NCBI RefSeq assembly: GCF_001735715.1
Contig: NZ_CP017259.1
Location: 372,001 to 436,000, forward strand
From: Formosa sp. Hel3_A1_48
Lineage (GTDB): Bacteria; Bacteroidota; Bacteroidia; Flavobacteriales; Flavobacteriaceae
Direction: 5' to 3'
DNA: 64,000 bases
The notes under the pieces are model-generated. The model was given only the letters and a program-made list of their open reading frames with translations. It ran no database searches and was not told where the DNA came from. The first letter of the stretch is position 1. The number at the start of each line of letters is the position of its first letter. Below are positions 53,650-61,114 of this stretch, one piece after another. A program made the translations under genes and the position numbers.

Positions 53650-55836
53650 CTACCTAGTAAATAATAATTCTCTGTATTTTGGTAGTGGCCAAAGCTCATC
53701 ATCAATTAGCAATTCTAGTTTATCACAGCTGTAGCGAATATCATCAAAAAGTGGTTTTACTTTTGTGCAATACATTTCAGCTTTTTTAATAGAATCTGTA
53801 ACAACATTGGCTTTCTTTCTTTCATTGATCATGGCCGTCACTTCAGAATTTATTGATTCAATATAAGTCGATATGTCTTTAATTAAAATCAATTGTTCAC
53901 TGGCGTACTTTTTAAAGTCTTTTCCATAAATATCCTTTAATCCTCGAACATTACTGATGAGTATATTTTGATATTTTACAGCAGTTGGAATAATATGATT
54001 ACGAGCCACATCACCAAGCACTCTACCTTCAATTTGAATTCTATTAATGTAATCTTCAACTTCAATTTCGTAACGGGCCTCTATTTCAGTTTTGTTCATA
54101 ACGCCTAGACTTTCATACAATGCGACAGTCTTTGGCGCGATCTTAATTTTCAAAGCTTGCGGAGTGTTTTTATTATTACTTAAACCGCGTTTTTTTGCTT
54201 CTTTTTGCCATTCATCCCCATAACCATTACCCTCAAATAAAATAGCTTTAGAAGTTTTGATGTATTCGCGCAATACATTAAAAATAGCTTCATCTTTTTT
54301 AAGTCCTTTTTTGTCAATCAAAATATCAGCTTCAGCCTTAAAGTCGATAAGCTGCTTCGCGACTATAGTATTAAGTACCGTCATAGGGTTGGCACAATTG
54401 GCTGTTGAGCCAACAGCGCGAAATTCAAACTTATTGCCAGTAAAAGCAAATGGAGAAGTTCGGTTTCTATCGGTATTGTCCAAAAGTATTTCTGGAATTT
54501 TACCAACAACATTAAGTTTTAAATCTGTTTTTTCTTTTGGGGATAATTTTCCTTTCGTCACTCCTTCTAATTCACCTAATACTTTTGTTAGCTGCGCCCC
54601 AATAAACACAGACATAATAGCAGGTGGGGCTTCATTAGCGCCCAACCTGTGGTCATTACTTGCAGAAGCTATTGAAGCACGTAACAGTTCTTCATTATCA
54701 CATACGGCTTTGATTGTATTAATGAAAAATGTTAAAAATTGTAAATTACTCATTGGAGTTTTACCTGGCGCTAAAAGGTTTATACCTGTGTCCGTACTTA
54801 AACTCCAATTGTTATGCTTTCCAGAACCATTGACACCGGCAAAGGGTTTTTCGTGAAACAAAACTTTAAAATGATGACGGTCGGCCAATTTTTTCATAAG
54901 GTCCATAACTAGCGAATTGTGATCGACAGCGAGATTAGCTTCTTCATAGATAGGTGCTAGTTCGAACTGATTTGGCGCAACTTCATTATGGCGTGTTTTT
55001 ACAGGGATACCCAAAAGAATGGACTCTTTTTCTAGGTCTCTCATAAAGTTAAGAGCGCGGTTGGGTATGGTCCCAAAGTAATGATCATCAAGCTGCTGAC
55101 CTTTCGCCGAAGAATGGCCGAGTAAGGTCCGCCCAGTTAATTCCAAATCAGGCCGTGCAGCAGCTAAAGATTTATCAATTAAAAAATATTCCTGTTCCCA
55201 ACCTAAGGAGGCAGATACTTTTTTTACATTTTTATCAAAATAACGTGCTACTGAGGTAGCGGCATCATCTACAGCGTGAAGAGCCCGTAAAAGTGGGGTT
55301 TTAAAATCCAGTGCCTCTCCAGTGTAGGCTACAAAGACTGTTGGAATGCATAAGGTTGTACCAAAAATAAACGCTGGAGAGGTGGGATCCCATGCTGTAT
55401 ATCCACGAGCCTCAAAAGTATTTCTAATTCCACCATTAGGAAATGAAGAGGCGTCGGGTTCTTGTTGAACCAACTGATTTCCTTCAAATTGTTCTATCGA
55501 ATCGCCAGGACCGATGGTTTCAAAAAAAGCATCATGTTTTTCAGCAGTTGCTCCAGTAAGCGGTTGAAACCAATGAGTGTAATGAGTAACTCCTTTGGTC
55601 ATGGCCCATTCTTTCATAGCTGAAGCGATCTGATCGGCAATATCACGACTTATGGTTTGATTTTTTTCTATTGCTGTAGATAAATTCTTAAATGTAGCTT
55701 TAGGCAATGAACTGCGCATAGCTGTTATACCAAAGACATTGGATCCAAAAACTTCGGATCGTTTGGGATTCTCTTGAACAGAAACAGTAGCTCTATTCAT
55801 TGAGGTTTTCAATGCATGAAATCGTAGGGTTGACAT
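53650..55836 (-). CDS. glnN: Glutamine synthetase type III
   Basis: The 728-residue enzyme is of the GSIII class found mainly in Bacteroidota and cyanobacteria. It joins ammonia to glutamate with ATP. Conserved segments seen are EVAPNQFELAPIYEEAN, EKPFAGVNGSGKHNNWS, ASNDHRLGANEAPP and NRTSPFAFTGNKFEFRAVGS. GSIII subunits form a dodecamer of stacked rings with the opposite orientation to GSI. It is divergent from a type II glutamine synthetase across a 254-base gap with a dyad-symmetric site. A TAATTTTG box lies at 55867-55860. Confidence 0.96.
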   Translation of the reverse strand: MSTLRFHALKTSMNRATVSVQENPKRSEVFGSNVFGITAMRSSLPKATFKNLSTAIEKNQTISRDIADQIASAMKEWAMTKGVTHYTHWFQPLTGATAEKHDAFFETIGPGDSIEQFEGNQLVQQEPDASSFPNGGIRNTFEARGYTAWDPTSPAFIFGTTLCIPTVFVAYTGEALDFKTPLLRALHAVDDAATSVARYFDKNVKKVSASLGWEQEYFLIDKSLAAARPDLELTGRTLLGHSSAKGQQLDDHYFGTIPNRALNFMRDLEKESILLGIPVKTRHNEVAPNQFELAPIYEEANLAVDHNSLVMDLMKKLADRHHFKVLFHEKPFAGVNGSGKHNNWSLSTDTGINLLAPGKTPMSNLQFLTFFINTIKAVCDNEELLRASIASASNDHRLGANEAPPAIMSVFIGAQLTKVLGELEGVTKGKLSPKEKTDLKLNVVGKIPEILLDNTDRNRTSPFAFTGNKFEFRAVGSTANCANPMTVLNTIVAKQLIDFKAEADILIDKKGLKKDEAIFNVLREYIKTSKAILFEGNGYGDEWQKEAKKRGLSNNKNTPQALKIKIAPKTVALYESLGVMNKTEIEARYEIEVEDYINRIQIEGRVLGDVARNHIIPTAVKYQNILISNVRGLKDIYGKDFKKYASEQLILIKDISTYIESINSEVTAMINERKKANVVTDSIKKAEMYCTKVKPLFDDIRYSCDKLELLIDDELWPLPKYRELLFTR

Positions 55837-55955
55837 AATAAAAGGATTTAAATTCTACACAAAATTAACTGTATTGGCATAAAAAAAAGCTTCAGATTCG
55901 AATTTTTATTAACAATTTAAACAATAAAAGAACTAAAAATTATTGATTTTTTGGA

Positions 55956-55980
55956 TATACCCCAAAAAAAATAGGGTATA
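55956..55980. promoter_or_regulatory. Dyad-symmetric site between glnN and glnII, candidate operator
   Basis: TATACCC (55956-55962) and its exact reverse complement GGGTATA (55974-55980) are separated by 11 bases made mostly of A. Half-site centres are 18 bases apart, so a dimer would bind on similar DNA faces. The site is about midway between the two start codons. It is not followed by a T tract and lies outside the expected transcripts, so a protein-binding site is more likely than a terminator. Confidence 0.55.
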
Positions 55981-56045
55981 CATAAAAAAAGCATATATGT
56001 TAATAAATTGAACCCTTATTTTACATGACCAAAATAGCTAATTAA

Positions 56046-56053
56046 TATATTTG
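56046..56053 (+). promoter_or_regulatory. -7 promoter box of glnII
   Basis: Plus-strand TATATTTG, an exact -7 match 37 bases before the ATG. No TTG stands at the -33 position, which fits a promoter that needs an activator; the dyad at 55956-55980 lies about 80-100 bases upstream of the expected start. Confidence 0.6.
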
Positions 56054-56090
56054 TGAAAGAATTTTTTTAATTAAAATTAAACGTACAATT

Positions 56091-57107
56091 ATGTCAAAAT
56101 CAAAATTAGAATACATTTGGTTAGATGGGTACTTCCCAACTCAGAACATGAGAAGCAAAACCAAAGTTGAAGAGAATTTTAGTGGGAAATTAGAAGATTG
56201 CCCTATTTGGTCTTTTGATGGATCATCGACGAGACAAGCAGAAGGTGGTTCTTCTGACTGTTTACTTAAACCTGTAGCTATCTATCCAGATCCAGCCAGA
56301 AGAGATGGTTATTTGGTCATGACTGAAGTGCTAAACGCAGATGGTACGCCACATGAATCAAATGGAAGAGCGACAATTGATGATGAAGATGATGATTTCT
56401 GGTTTGGATTTGAACAAGAATATTTCATAATGGATACCAAAACACAACTTCCTCTAGGTTTCCCTGTAGGTGGTTATCCTGCACCTCAAGGAATGTATTA
56501 CTGCTCTGTGGGCGGAAAAAACACTCACGGCAGAGATCTTGTTGAAGAGCATGCAAATCTATGTATCGATGCTGGATTGAACTTTGAAGGCATCAATCAA
56601 GAAGTTGCTTCAGGACAATGGGAATTCCAATTGTTTGCCAAAGGGGCGCAAAAAGCAGGTGATGAGATTTGGGTAGCACGCTACCTTCTCGATCGTCTTA
56701 CTGAGAAATACGGATACTACATCGACTACCATCCAAAACCTTTAGGTAAAGATATGGACTGGAATGGTTCTGGAATGCACGCTAACTTCTCAAACACAAC
56801 CTTAAGAACATGTGGATCTCAAGAAGTTTATGAGAAAATTTGTGAGTCATTCAGACCTGTTGTTAAGGAACATATTGCTGTTTATGGAGAATTTAACGAC
56901 CAACGTTTGACTGGATTACATGAAACGGCTTCAATCAATGATTTCTCTTACGGGATTTCAGACCGTGGTGCTTCAATAAGAATTCCAATCATCACTGTAG
57001 AAAAGGGATGGAAAGGATGGTTAGAAGACAGACGTCCTGCTTCTAATGGAGATCCATACAAAATTGCAGCACGAATCATCAAAACAGTCAAGTCTGCAAA
57101 GATATAA
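56091..57107 (+). CDS. glnII: Glutamine synthetase type II (eukaryotic-like)
   Basis: The 338-residue enzyme belongs to the GSII class, typical of eukaryotes and some bacteria. Diagnostic segments are WSFDGSSTRQAEG, WFGFEQEYFI, INQEVASGQWEFQ, NGSGMHANFSN and the late LTGLHETASIND with ISDRGASIRIP. GSII is a decamer and is not regulated by adenylylation (the tyrosine loop of GSI is absent). It is divergent from GSIII, so the cell has two classes of ammonium-assimilating enzymes side by side. A strong intrinsic terminator follows. Confidence 0.97.
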   Translation: MSKSKLEYIWLDGYFPTQNMRSKTKVEENFSGKLEDCPIWSFDGSSTRQAEGGSSDCLLKPVAIYPDPARRDGYLVMTEVLNADGTPHESNGRATIDDEDDDFWFGFEQEYFIMDTKTQLPLGFPVGGYPAPQGMYYCSVGGKNTHGRDLVEEHANLCIDAGLNFEGINQEVASGQWEFQLFAKGAQKAGDEIWVARYLLDRLTEKYGYYIDYHPKPLGKDMDWNGSGMHANFSNTTLRTCGSQEVYEKICESFRPVVKEHIAVYGEFNDQRLTGLHETASINDFSYGISDRGASIRIPIITVEKGWKGWLEDRRPASNGDPYKIAARIIKTVKSAKI

Positions 57108-57130
57108 ACTTAGATTGTGTCATAATTTAC

Positions 57131-57163
57131 AAAGCGGTTGCAGCAAGCAACCGCTTTTTTTTT
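57131..57163 (+). terminator. Intrinsic terminator of glnII
   Basis: AAAGCGGTTGC (57131-57141) pairs perfectly with GCAACCGCTTT (57147-57157) around a five-base loop, and the T run continues to 57163. It begins 23 bases after the stop codon. A -7 box for the next gene (57165-57172) follows immediately. Confidence 0.93.
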
Positions 57164-57164
57164 A

Positions 57165-57172
57165 TATATTTG
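57165..57172 (+). promoter_or_regulatory. -7 promoter box of the PAS gene
   Basis: Plus-strand TATATTTG directly after the glnII terminator. The nearest TTG (57138-57140, inside the terminator stem) is 24 bases upstream, at the long end of the allowed spacing. The leader to the ATG would be about 116 bases, with nothing recognised in it. Confidence 0.45.
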
Positions 57173-57292
57173 AATGAGAATAGACCCCAAATCTAATCTT
57201 CCATACCAAAAAATACAGTTTATTAAATTACAAAAACGTTTCTGATATTTATTTTCAGCAATGTGATTTTTTTAAATACTTAACCTAAAATC

Positions 57293-57862
57293 ATGAAACA
57301 AAACCTCAACAAAATAATGTGCCTGGATTTATATCTTTCAGGAAATGAAAACAACACTGAACTATCCAATAAAAACTCAGTTTTAGACAACCAGTTAAAA
57401 ACCTTACCATTAATTAGCTGGGATGTATTTAGCGAACGTTACTTCATACAGTTGAATAAGGCAAAAAGAGCAATGGACATAAGAAAAATCAAGGCATATG
57501 CCAAACGCCACGACTGGGAAAATAACCTAAACTCGATTTTTAAATCAAATGATTTTGAAGCTATCGTTCTAACAGATAAAAGTCAAAACATAATCTGGGT
57601 AAACGAGGGTTTTACAACCATGACTGGGTATTCCAAAAAAGAAACTTTGGGTCAATCACCACGCTTTTTACAAGGAAAGCGGACTTTTAAAAAAGCAATT
57701 TCAGAAATTGCTCGTAATTTAAAAAAAGGGGAGCCCTTCCGATCTAATCTAGTAAATTACCGAAAAAACAAAACAGCTTACAACTGTGAAATTTCTATAT
57801 ATCCGTTGTATAGTAATAAAGAAACGACCCATTATATTGCTTTAGAAAAAGAAGTTATTTAA
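57293..57862 (+). CDS. LOV-like PAS domain protein without the photoactive cysteine
   Basis: The 189-residue protein has an N-terminal helical part (about 1-80) and one PAS domain (about 81-189) close to the LOV class. WVNEGFTTMTGYS, GQSPRFLQGKRT, LVNYRKNKTAYN align well with LOV domains. The cysteine of the GxNCRFLQ motif is proline (P123) and the preceding asparagine is serine, but Q127, N155 and N164, which contact flavin in LOV proteins, are kept; the late glutamine is replaced by E185. No output domain is present. It follows glnII, separated by a terminator. Flavin binding and function are unproven. Confidence 0.8.
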   Translation: MKQNLNKIMCLDLYLSGNENNTELSNKNSVLDNQLKTLPLISWDVFSERYFIQLNKAKRAMDIRKIKAYAKRHDWENNLNSIFKSNDFEAIVLTDKSQNIIWVNEGFTTMTGYSKKETLGQSPRFLQGKRTFKKAISEIARNLKKGEPFRSNLVNYRKNKTAYNCEISIYPLYSNKETTHYIALEKEVI

Positions 57863-57866
57863 GCGC

Positions 57867-59153
57867 TTACAACTTACTCGCTACAGATTCAACTGCTGCA
57901 ATAGTAAAATCCAAATCATCATAAGTCAATGCATCAGTAATGAACCAACTCTCAAAAGCACTTGGAGCAATGTACACGCCTGCAGCTAACATTCCGTGGA
58001 AAAATTTTTTAAATTGATCATTATTTCCATGAGCTGCGGATTCAAAATCAACCACAGTATTCTCTGTAAAATGAACAGAAATCATAGACCCAACACGATT
58101 AATGGTATGCGTAATTTTATGTCTTTTTAGAGCTTTTGATATACCTTGGTGTAAATAGGCTGTTTTTTCTGCCAATCGATCGTAAACATCAGCATCTTTA
58201 TTCAGTACCTCCAAAAGTGCATAACCAGCAGCCATGGCCAAAGGGTTTCCACTAAGTGTTCCTGCTTGATAAACAGGACCCTCGGGAGCTAAAAAAGACA
58301 TAATTTCATCAGAAGCTGCAAATGCACCTACAGGTAACCCACCACCAATCACTTTGCCAAAACAAATAAGATCCGCTTTTATTCCGTAAAGCTCTTGAAC
58401 ACCTCCTTTTGCCAATCGAAAACCCGTCATGACCTCATCAAAAATGAGTGTTGCTTTATATTTATCACACAATGCGCGAAGCCCTTGTAAAAAACCTTCA
58501 GCAGGTGGAATACAACCCATATTGCCCGCCACTGGCTCTACAATAATGGCAGCAATTTGGTTCGGGTTAGATTCAAAAATATGTTTTACAGCATTCAAAT
58601 TATTATAGGGAGCCAATAAAGTATCTTTTGCTGTCCCTTTTGTAACCCCAGGGCTATTGGGGCTACCAAATGTTACAGCACCACTACCCGCTTGAATCAA
58701 AAAGGAATCTGAATGCCCGTGGTAACAGCCTGCAAATTTTATTATTTTTTCTTTTCCAGTGTATCCTCTTGCTAAACGAACTGCACTCATACATGCCTCA
58801 GTACCTGAGTTAACAAATCTGATTTTATCTACATTAGGAACCATAGAAATAGCTAAAGCGGCAATTTTGGTTTCGATTTCAGTAGGCATACCAAAAGAAG
58901 TTCCTTTTTTTGCTTTATCTACCACAGCGTTAACAACGGGCTTAAATGCATGACCCAAAATCATAGGACCCCAAGAATTAATAAAATCAATTAAGCGATT
59001 TCCATCTTCATCGTATATGTAAGCACCCTCGGCTTTTTTGACAAAAATTGGAGTCCCACCAACTGCTTTAAATGCCCGCACTGGAGAATTTACACCACCA
59101 GGGATGACGGCACTGGCTTCTTTGAATAATTGACTACTGCGTTGGTACTTCAT
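57867..59153 (-). CDS. hemL: Glutamate-1-semialdehyde 2,1-aminomutase
   Basis: The 428-residue PLP enzyme makes 5-aminolevulinate in the C5 route to heme. Visible are the N-terminal [16 protein letters not shown], the [14 protein letters not shown] segment, the PLP lysine in [16 protein letters not shown] and the phosphate region STGTE-like [17 protein letters not shown]. Length is normal. It is not near other heme genes in this window. It converges with the PAS gene, with four bases between stop codons. Confidence 0.96.
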   Translation of the reverse strand: MKYQRSSQLFKEASAVIPGGVNSPVRAFKAVGGTPIFVKKAEGAYIYDEDGNRLIDFINSWGPMILGHAFKPVVNAVVDKAKKGTSFGMPTEIETKIAALAISMVPNVDKIRFVNSGTEACMSAVRLARGYTGKEKIIKFAGCYHGHSDSFLIQAGSGAVTFGSPNSPGVTKGTAKDTLLAPYNNLNAVKHIFESNPNQIAAIIVEPVAGNMGCIPPAEGFLQGLRALCDKYKATLIFDEVMTGFRLAKGGVQELYGIKADLICFGKVIGGGLPVGAFAASDEIMSFLAPEGPVYQAGTLSGNPLAMAAGYALLEVLNKDADVYDRLAEKTAYLHQGISKALKRHKITHTINRVGSMISVHFTENTVVDFESAAHGNNDQFKKFFHGMLAAGVYIAPSAFESWFITDALTYDDLDFTIAAVESVASKL

Positions 59154-59158
59154 AAGAT

Positions 59159-59935
59159 TTAATTTGATCTAATTACAAGAGTTTGACCGATATCTAATGC
59201 ATTAGAATTAAGATTATTGGAAGACTTTATGTACTCTACTGTCGTGTTGTAACGCTTAGCTATTGAGTACAAGGTATCTCCTTTTTGAACCCTGTGAGTT
59301 TGGAAAGTACGGCCTCGTTCCTTTTTATTTTTTTTCTTCTTGTCGAAAATATCATAACGGTACAATTTGTAGCGTTCTATTAGACTAATCAGTTTTTTAG
59401 GGTACTGTGGATCAGTCGCATAACCCGCCTTTTTAAGGCCTCTGGCCCATGCTTTGTAATCTGTTATTTTGTGTTTAAACAAATCGGCATAGCGTTTTCT
59501 TTTTGCTAAAAACAAGGAATGATCTCTATACGATTGACTTGGATCATTATATTTTCTAAAACATTCTTGAGCTCGATCATCGTCGTGGTAAATGCGGGGA
59601 CCTGTCCAATCGTGACATTTGATTCCAAAGTGATTATTAGCTTGCCGCGCCAAACGTCCTTTTCCGGAGCCAGATTCTAAAATCCCTTGAGCTAATGTGA
59701 TACTAGCAGGAATACCATAAAGTTTCATTTCATGAATGGCAACAGCCTTAAAAAATGCAATATAATCTTCTGTAGAGTTATAAGTAGGGGTTAAAATAAT
59801 TGATGGCGCATCCGGAGTCGCAATTGAAGGAATATTGACATTTACCTCGGTCTCTTGATTACGATTTGTTTTCTTTCGAGCTCCACAACTCGATAGAAAA
59901 GTTCCTAGTACAACTAATATTATTACTCGCCTCAT
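59159..59935 (-). CDS. Peptidoglycan glucosaminidase lipoprotein with LysM domain
   Basis: The 258-residue protein has a lipoprotein signal ([14 protein letters not shown], cysteine near residue 17), a glucosaminidase domain (GH73; about residues 55-200, with [18 protein letters not shown] including the catalytic glutamate and NNHFGIKC) and a C-terminal LysM domain (about 213-257, [15 protein letters not shown]). It would cut the glycan strands of peptidoglycan near the outer membrane. Its start overlaps the upstream ACC-deaminase-like gene by 4 bases. Confidence 0.9.
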   Translation of the reverse strand: MRRVIILVVLGTFLSSCGARKKTNRNQETEVNVNIPSIATPDAPSIILTPTYNSTEDYIAFFKAVAIHEMKLYGIPASITLAQGILESGSGKGRLARQANNHFGIKCHDWTGPRIYHDDDRAQECFRKYNDPSQSYRDHSLFLAKRKRYADLFKHKITDYKAWARGLKKAGYATDPQYPKKLISLIERYKLYRYDIFDKKKKNKKERGRTFQTHRVQKGDTLYSIAKRYNTTVEYIKSSNNLNSNALDIGQTLVIRSN

Positions 59936-60822
59936 GTAATTAATTCTAAATTATTTTTTTTCAAATAATCGTTCATTCCACTTATTCCCTGTAAGCCTCC
60001 AGTATGAATGGCTAAAATCTTAGTAGATCTTGAAAAAAATCCTTTTTTAACTAAATCGTCAATACCAAACATCATTTTGGCTGTGTACACAGGATCTAAA
60101 GGAATTCCAAAGTCATTTTTAAACTGATTAATGAATTGAATCAATTCCTGATTGACTTTTGCATACCCTCCAAAACTATAATCAGTACACAACTCCCAGT
60201 TAGAATGCTGTGCAAATTTACGAATATCTTCATTTAAAAATGCACCTTTCAAGGCTGGAAATCCAATTATTTTTTGATGAGGAAGACTCGAGTTAATCAG
60301 GCCTGAAATGGTACCTCCTGTTCCTACAGCACAACAAATAACATCAAAATCTCGATCCTTTTCTGTTAAAATTTCCGAACAGCCACGAACAGCCCTAGCA
60401 TTAGTCCCTCCTTCAGGAATAATATAGAAATTAGGGTATTTAATATTTAAACTTTTTAAAAAAGAAACTTCATTTTTGTTACGGTATGCGGCTCGACTGA
60501 TGAATTCTAAATCCATACCAGATGCTTTAGCATAAGAAAGGGTTGGATTTAAATCGATATCTTTAGCCAATTCCTCACCGCGAATAATACCAACCGTTGA
60601 AATATCGAGCAGCTTTCCGGCTGCAGCGGTTGCTGCTATGTGATTAGAAAATGCACCTCCAAAAGTTAAAACCCCTTCAAAACCTTCCCGAACAACTGCC
60701 TCTAGGTTATATTTTAATTTCCTGAACTTATTTCCAGAAACTTCAGGATGAATTTCATATTCTGGCTTTAACCAGAGCTGAGAAGTTAATTTTATATTTT
60801 GTAGCTGTTGAATATCAAGCAT
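59932..60822 (-). CDS. ACC deaminase / D-cysteine desulfhydrase family PLP enzyme
   Basis: The 296-residue fold-type II PLP enzyme has the PLP lysine in EVSGNKFRKLKYN near residue 35, FGGAFSNHIAATAAAG and the glycine loop CAVGTGGTISGL. Relatives split D-cysteine or 1-aminocyclopropane-1-carboxylate; the sequence does not decide, and D-cysteine desulfhydrase is the commoner activity. It overlaps the glucosaminidase gene by 4 bases. A 27-codon open frame ends at its start codon (TAATG), so a small upstream peptide is possible. Confidence 0.85.
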   Translation of the reverse strand: MLDIQQLQNIKLTSQLWLKPEYEIHPEVSGNKFRKLKYNLEAVVREGFEGVLTFGGAFSNHIAATAAAGKLLDISTVGIIRGEELAKDIDLNPTLSYAKASGMDLEFISRAAYRNKNEVSFLKSLNIKYPNFYIIPEGGTNARAVRGCSEILTEKDRDFDVICCAVGTGGTISGLINSSLPHQKIIGFPALKGAFLNEDIRKFAQHSNWELCTDYSFGGYAKVNQELIQFINQFKNDFGIPLDPVYTAKMMFGIDDLVKKGFFSRSTKILAIHTGGLQGISGMNDYLKKNNLELIT

Positions 60823-60905
60823 TAATGCAATTGTTGTTCTTCAAAGTGTAAAAATACTAAATCTTTGATGCGTTTTAAAACTGCGGCTCGTTCTATTTCA
60901 GACAA
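60822..60905 (-). CDS. Possible small ORF coupled to the ACC-deaminase-like gene
   Basis: On the minus strand a 27-residue frame (TTG start at 60905; segment SEIERAAVLKRIKDLVFLHF) ends in TAA, which overlaps the next gene's ATG as TAATG. The residue pattern is amphipathic and protein-like and the coupling looks deliberate, but there is no ATG start and the upstream frame is closed by a stop at 60933-60935. It may be a leader peptide, a gene remnant or chance. Confidence 0.3.
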   Translation of the reverse strand: MSEIERAAVLKRIKDLVFLHFEEQQLH

Positions 60906-60938
60906 TGAAAATAAGAAGTCATTAATTGAAAATTACAC

Positions 60939-60946
60939 TATATTTG
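60939..60946 (+). promoter_or_regulatory. -7 promoter box of the DUF5522-hutU unit
   Basis: Plus-strand TATATTTG, an exact -7 match. It ends 6 bases before ATG 60953, so the expected transcript would start within one or two bases of the start codon. No -33 TTG lies at the usual distance. Confidence 0.55.
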
Positions 60947-60952
60947 TTAAGA

Positions 60953-61114
60953 ATGAACAGAAAAATTCCCATAGAAGACGGTGACTTTTATATGACTGCA
61001 GAGGGTTACCGCTGTTTTACGGAACAGTATCATTTGAAACGTGGATATTGCTGTCAAAGTAATTGCAGGCATTGTCCATACGGATTTAACACCTCCATAA
61101 AAACAGAAAAGTAA
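60953..61114 (+). CDS. Small DUF5522 cysteine protein
   Basis: The 53-residue protein has the DUF5522 pattern: a short acidic and aromatic start (IPIEDGDFYMTAEGYRCFTE) and the cysteine cluster CCQSNCRHCPYG, likely a metal site. The function is unknown. ATG 60953 is used; a TTG frame beginning at 60926 would contain the promoter box and is rejected. Its stop codon overlaps the hutU start (TAATG), so hutU is translationally coupled to it. Confidence 0.82.
   Translation: MNRKIPIEDGDFYMTAEGYRCFTEQYHLKRGYCCQSNCRHCPYGFNTSIKTEK

Noticed and set aside
55868-56045. Sigma-54 promoter in the glutamine synthetase intergenic region
   Set aside because: A TGGCAT segment was noticed but no TTGC follows at the correct spacing; the housekeeping -7 boxes explain the promoters better.
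60926-61114. TTG start at 60926 for the DUF5522 gene
   Set aside because: That start would place the exact TATATTTG promoter box inside the coding region and adds residues unlike the family.
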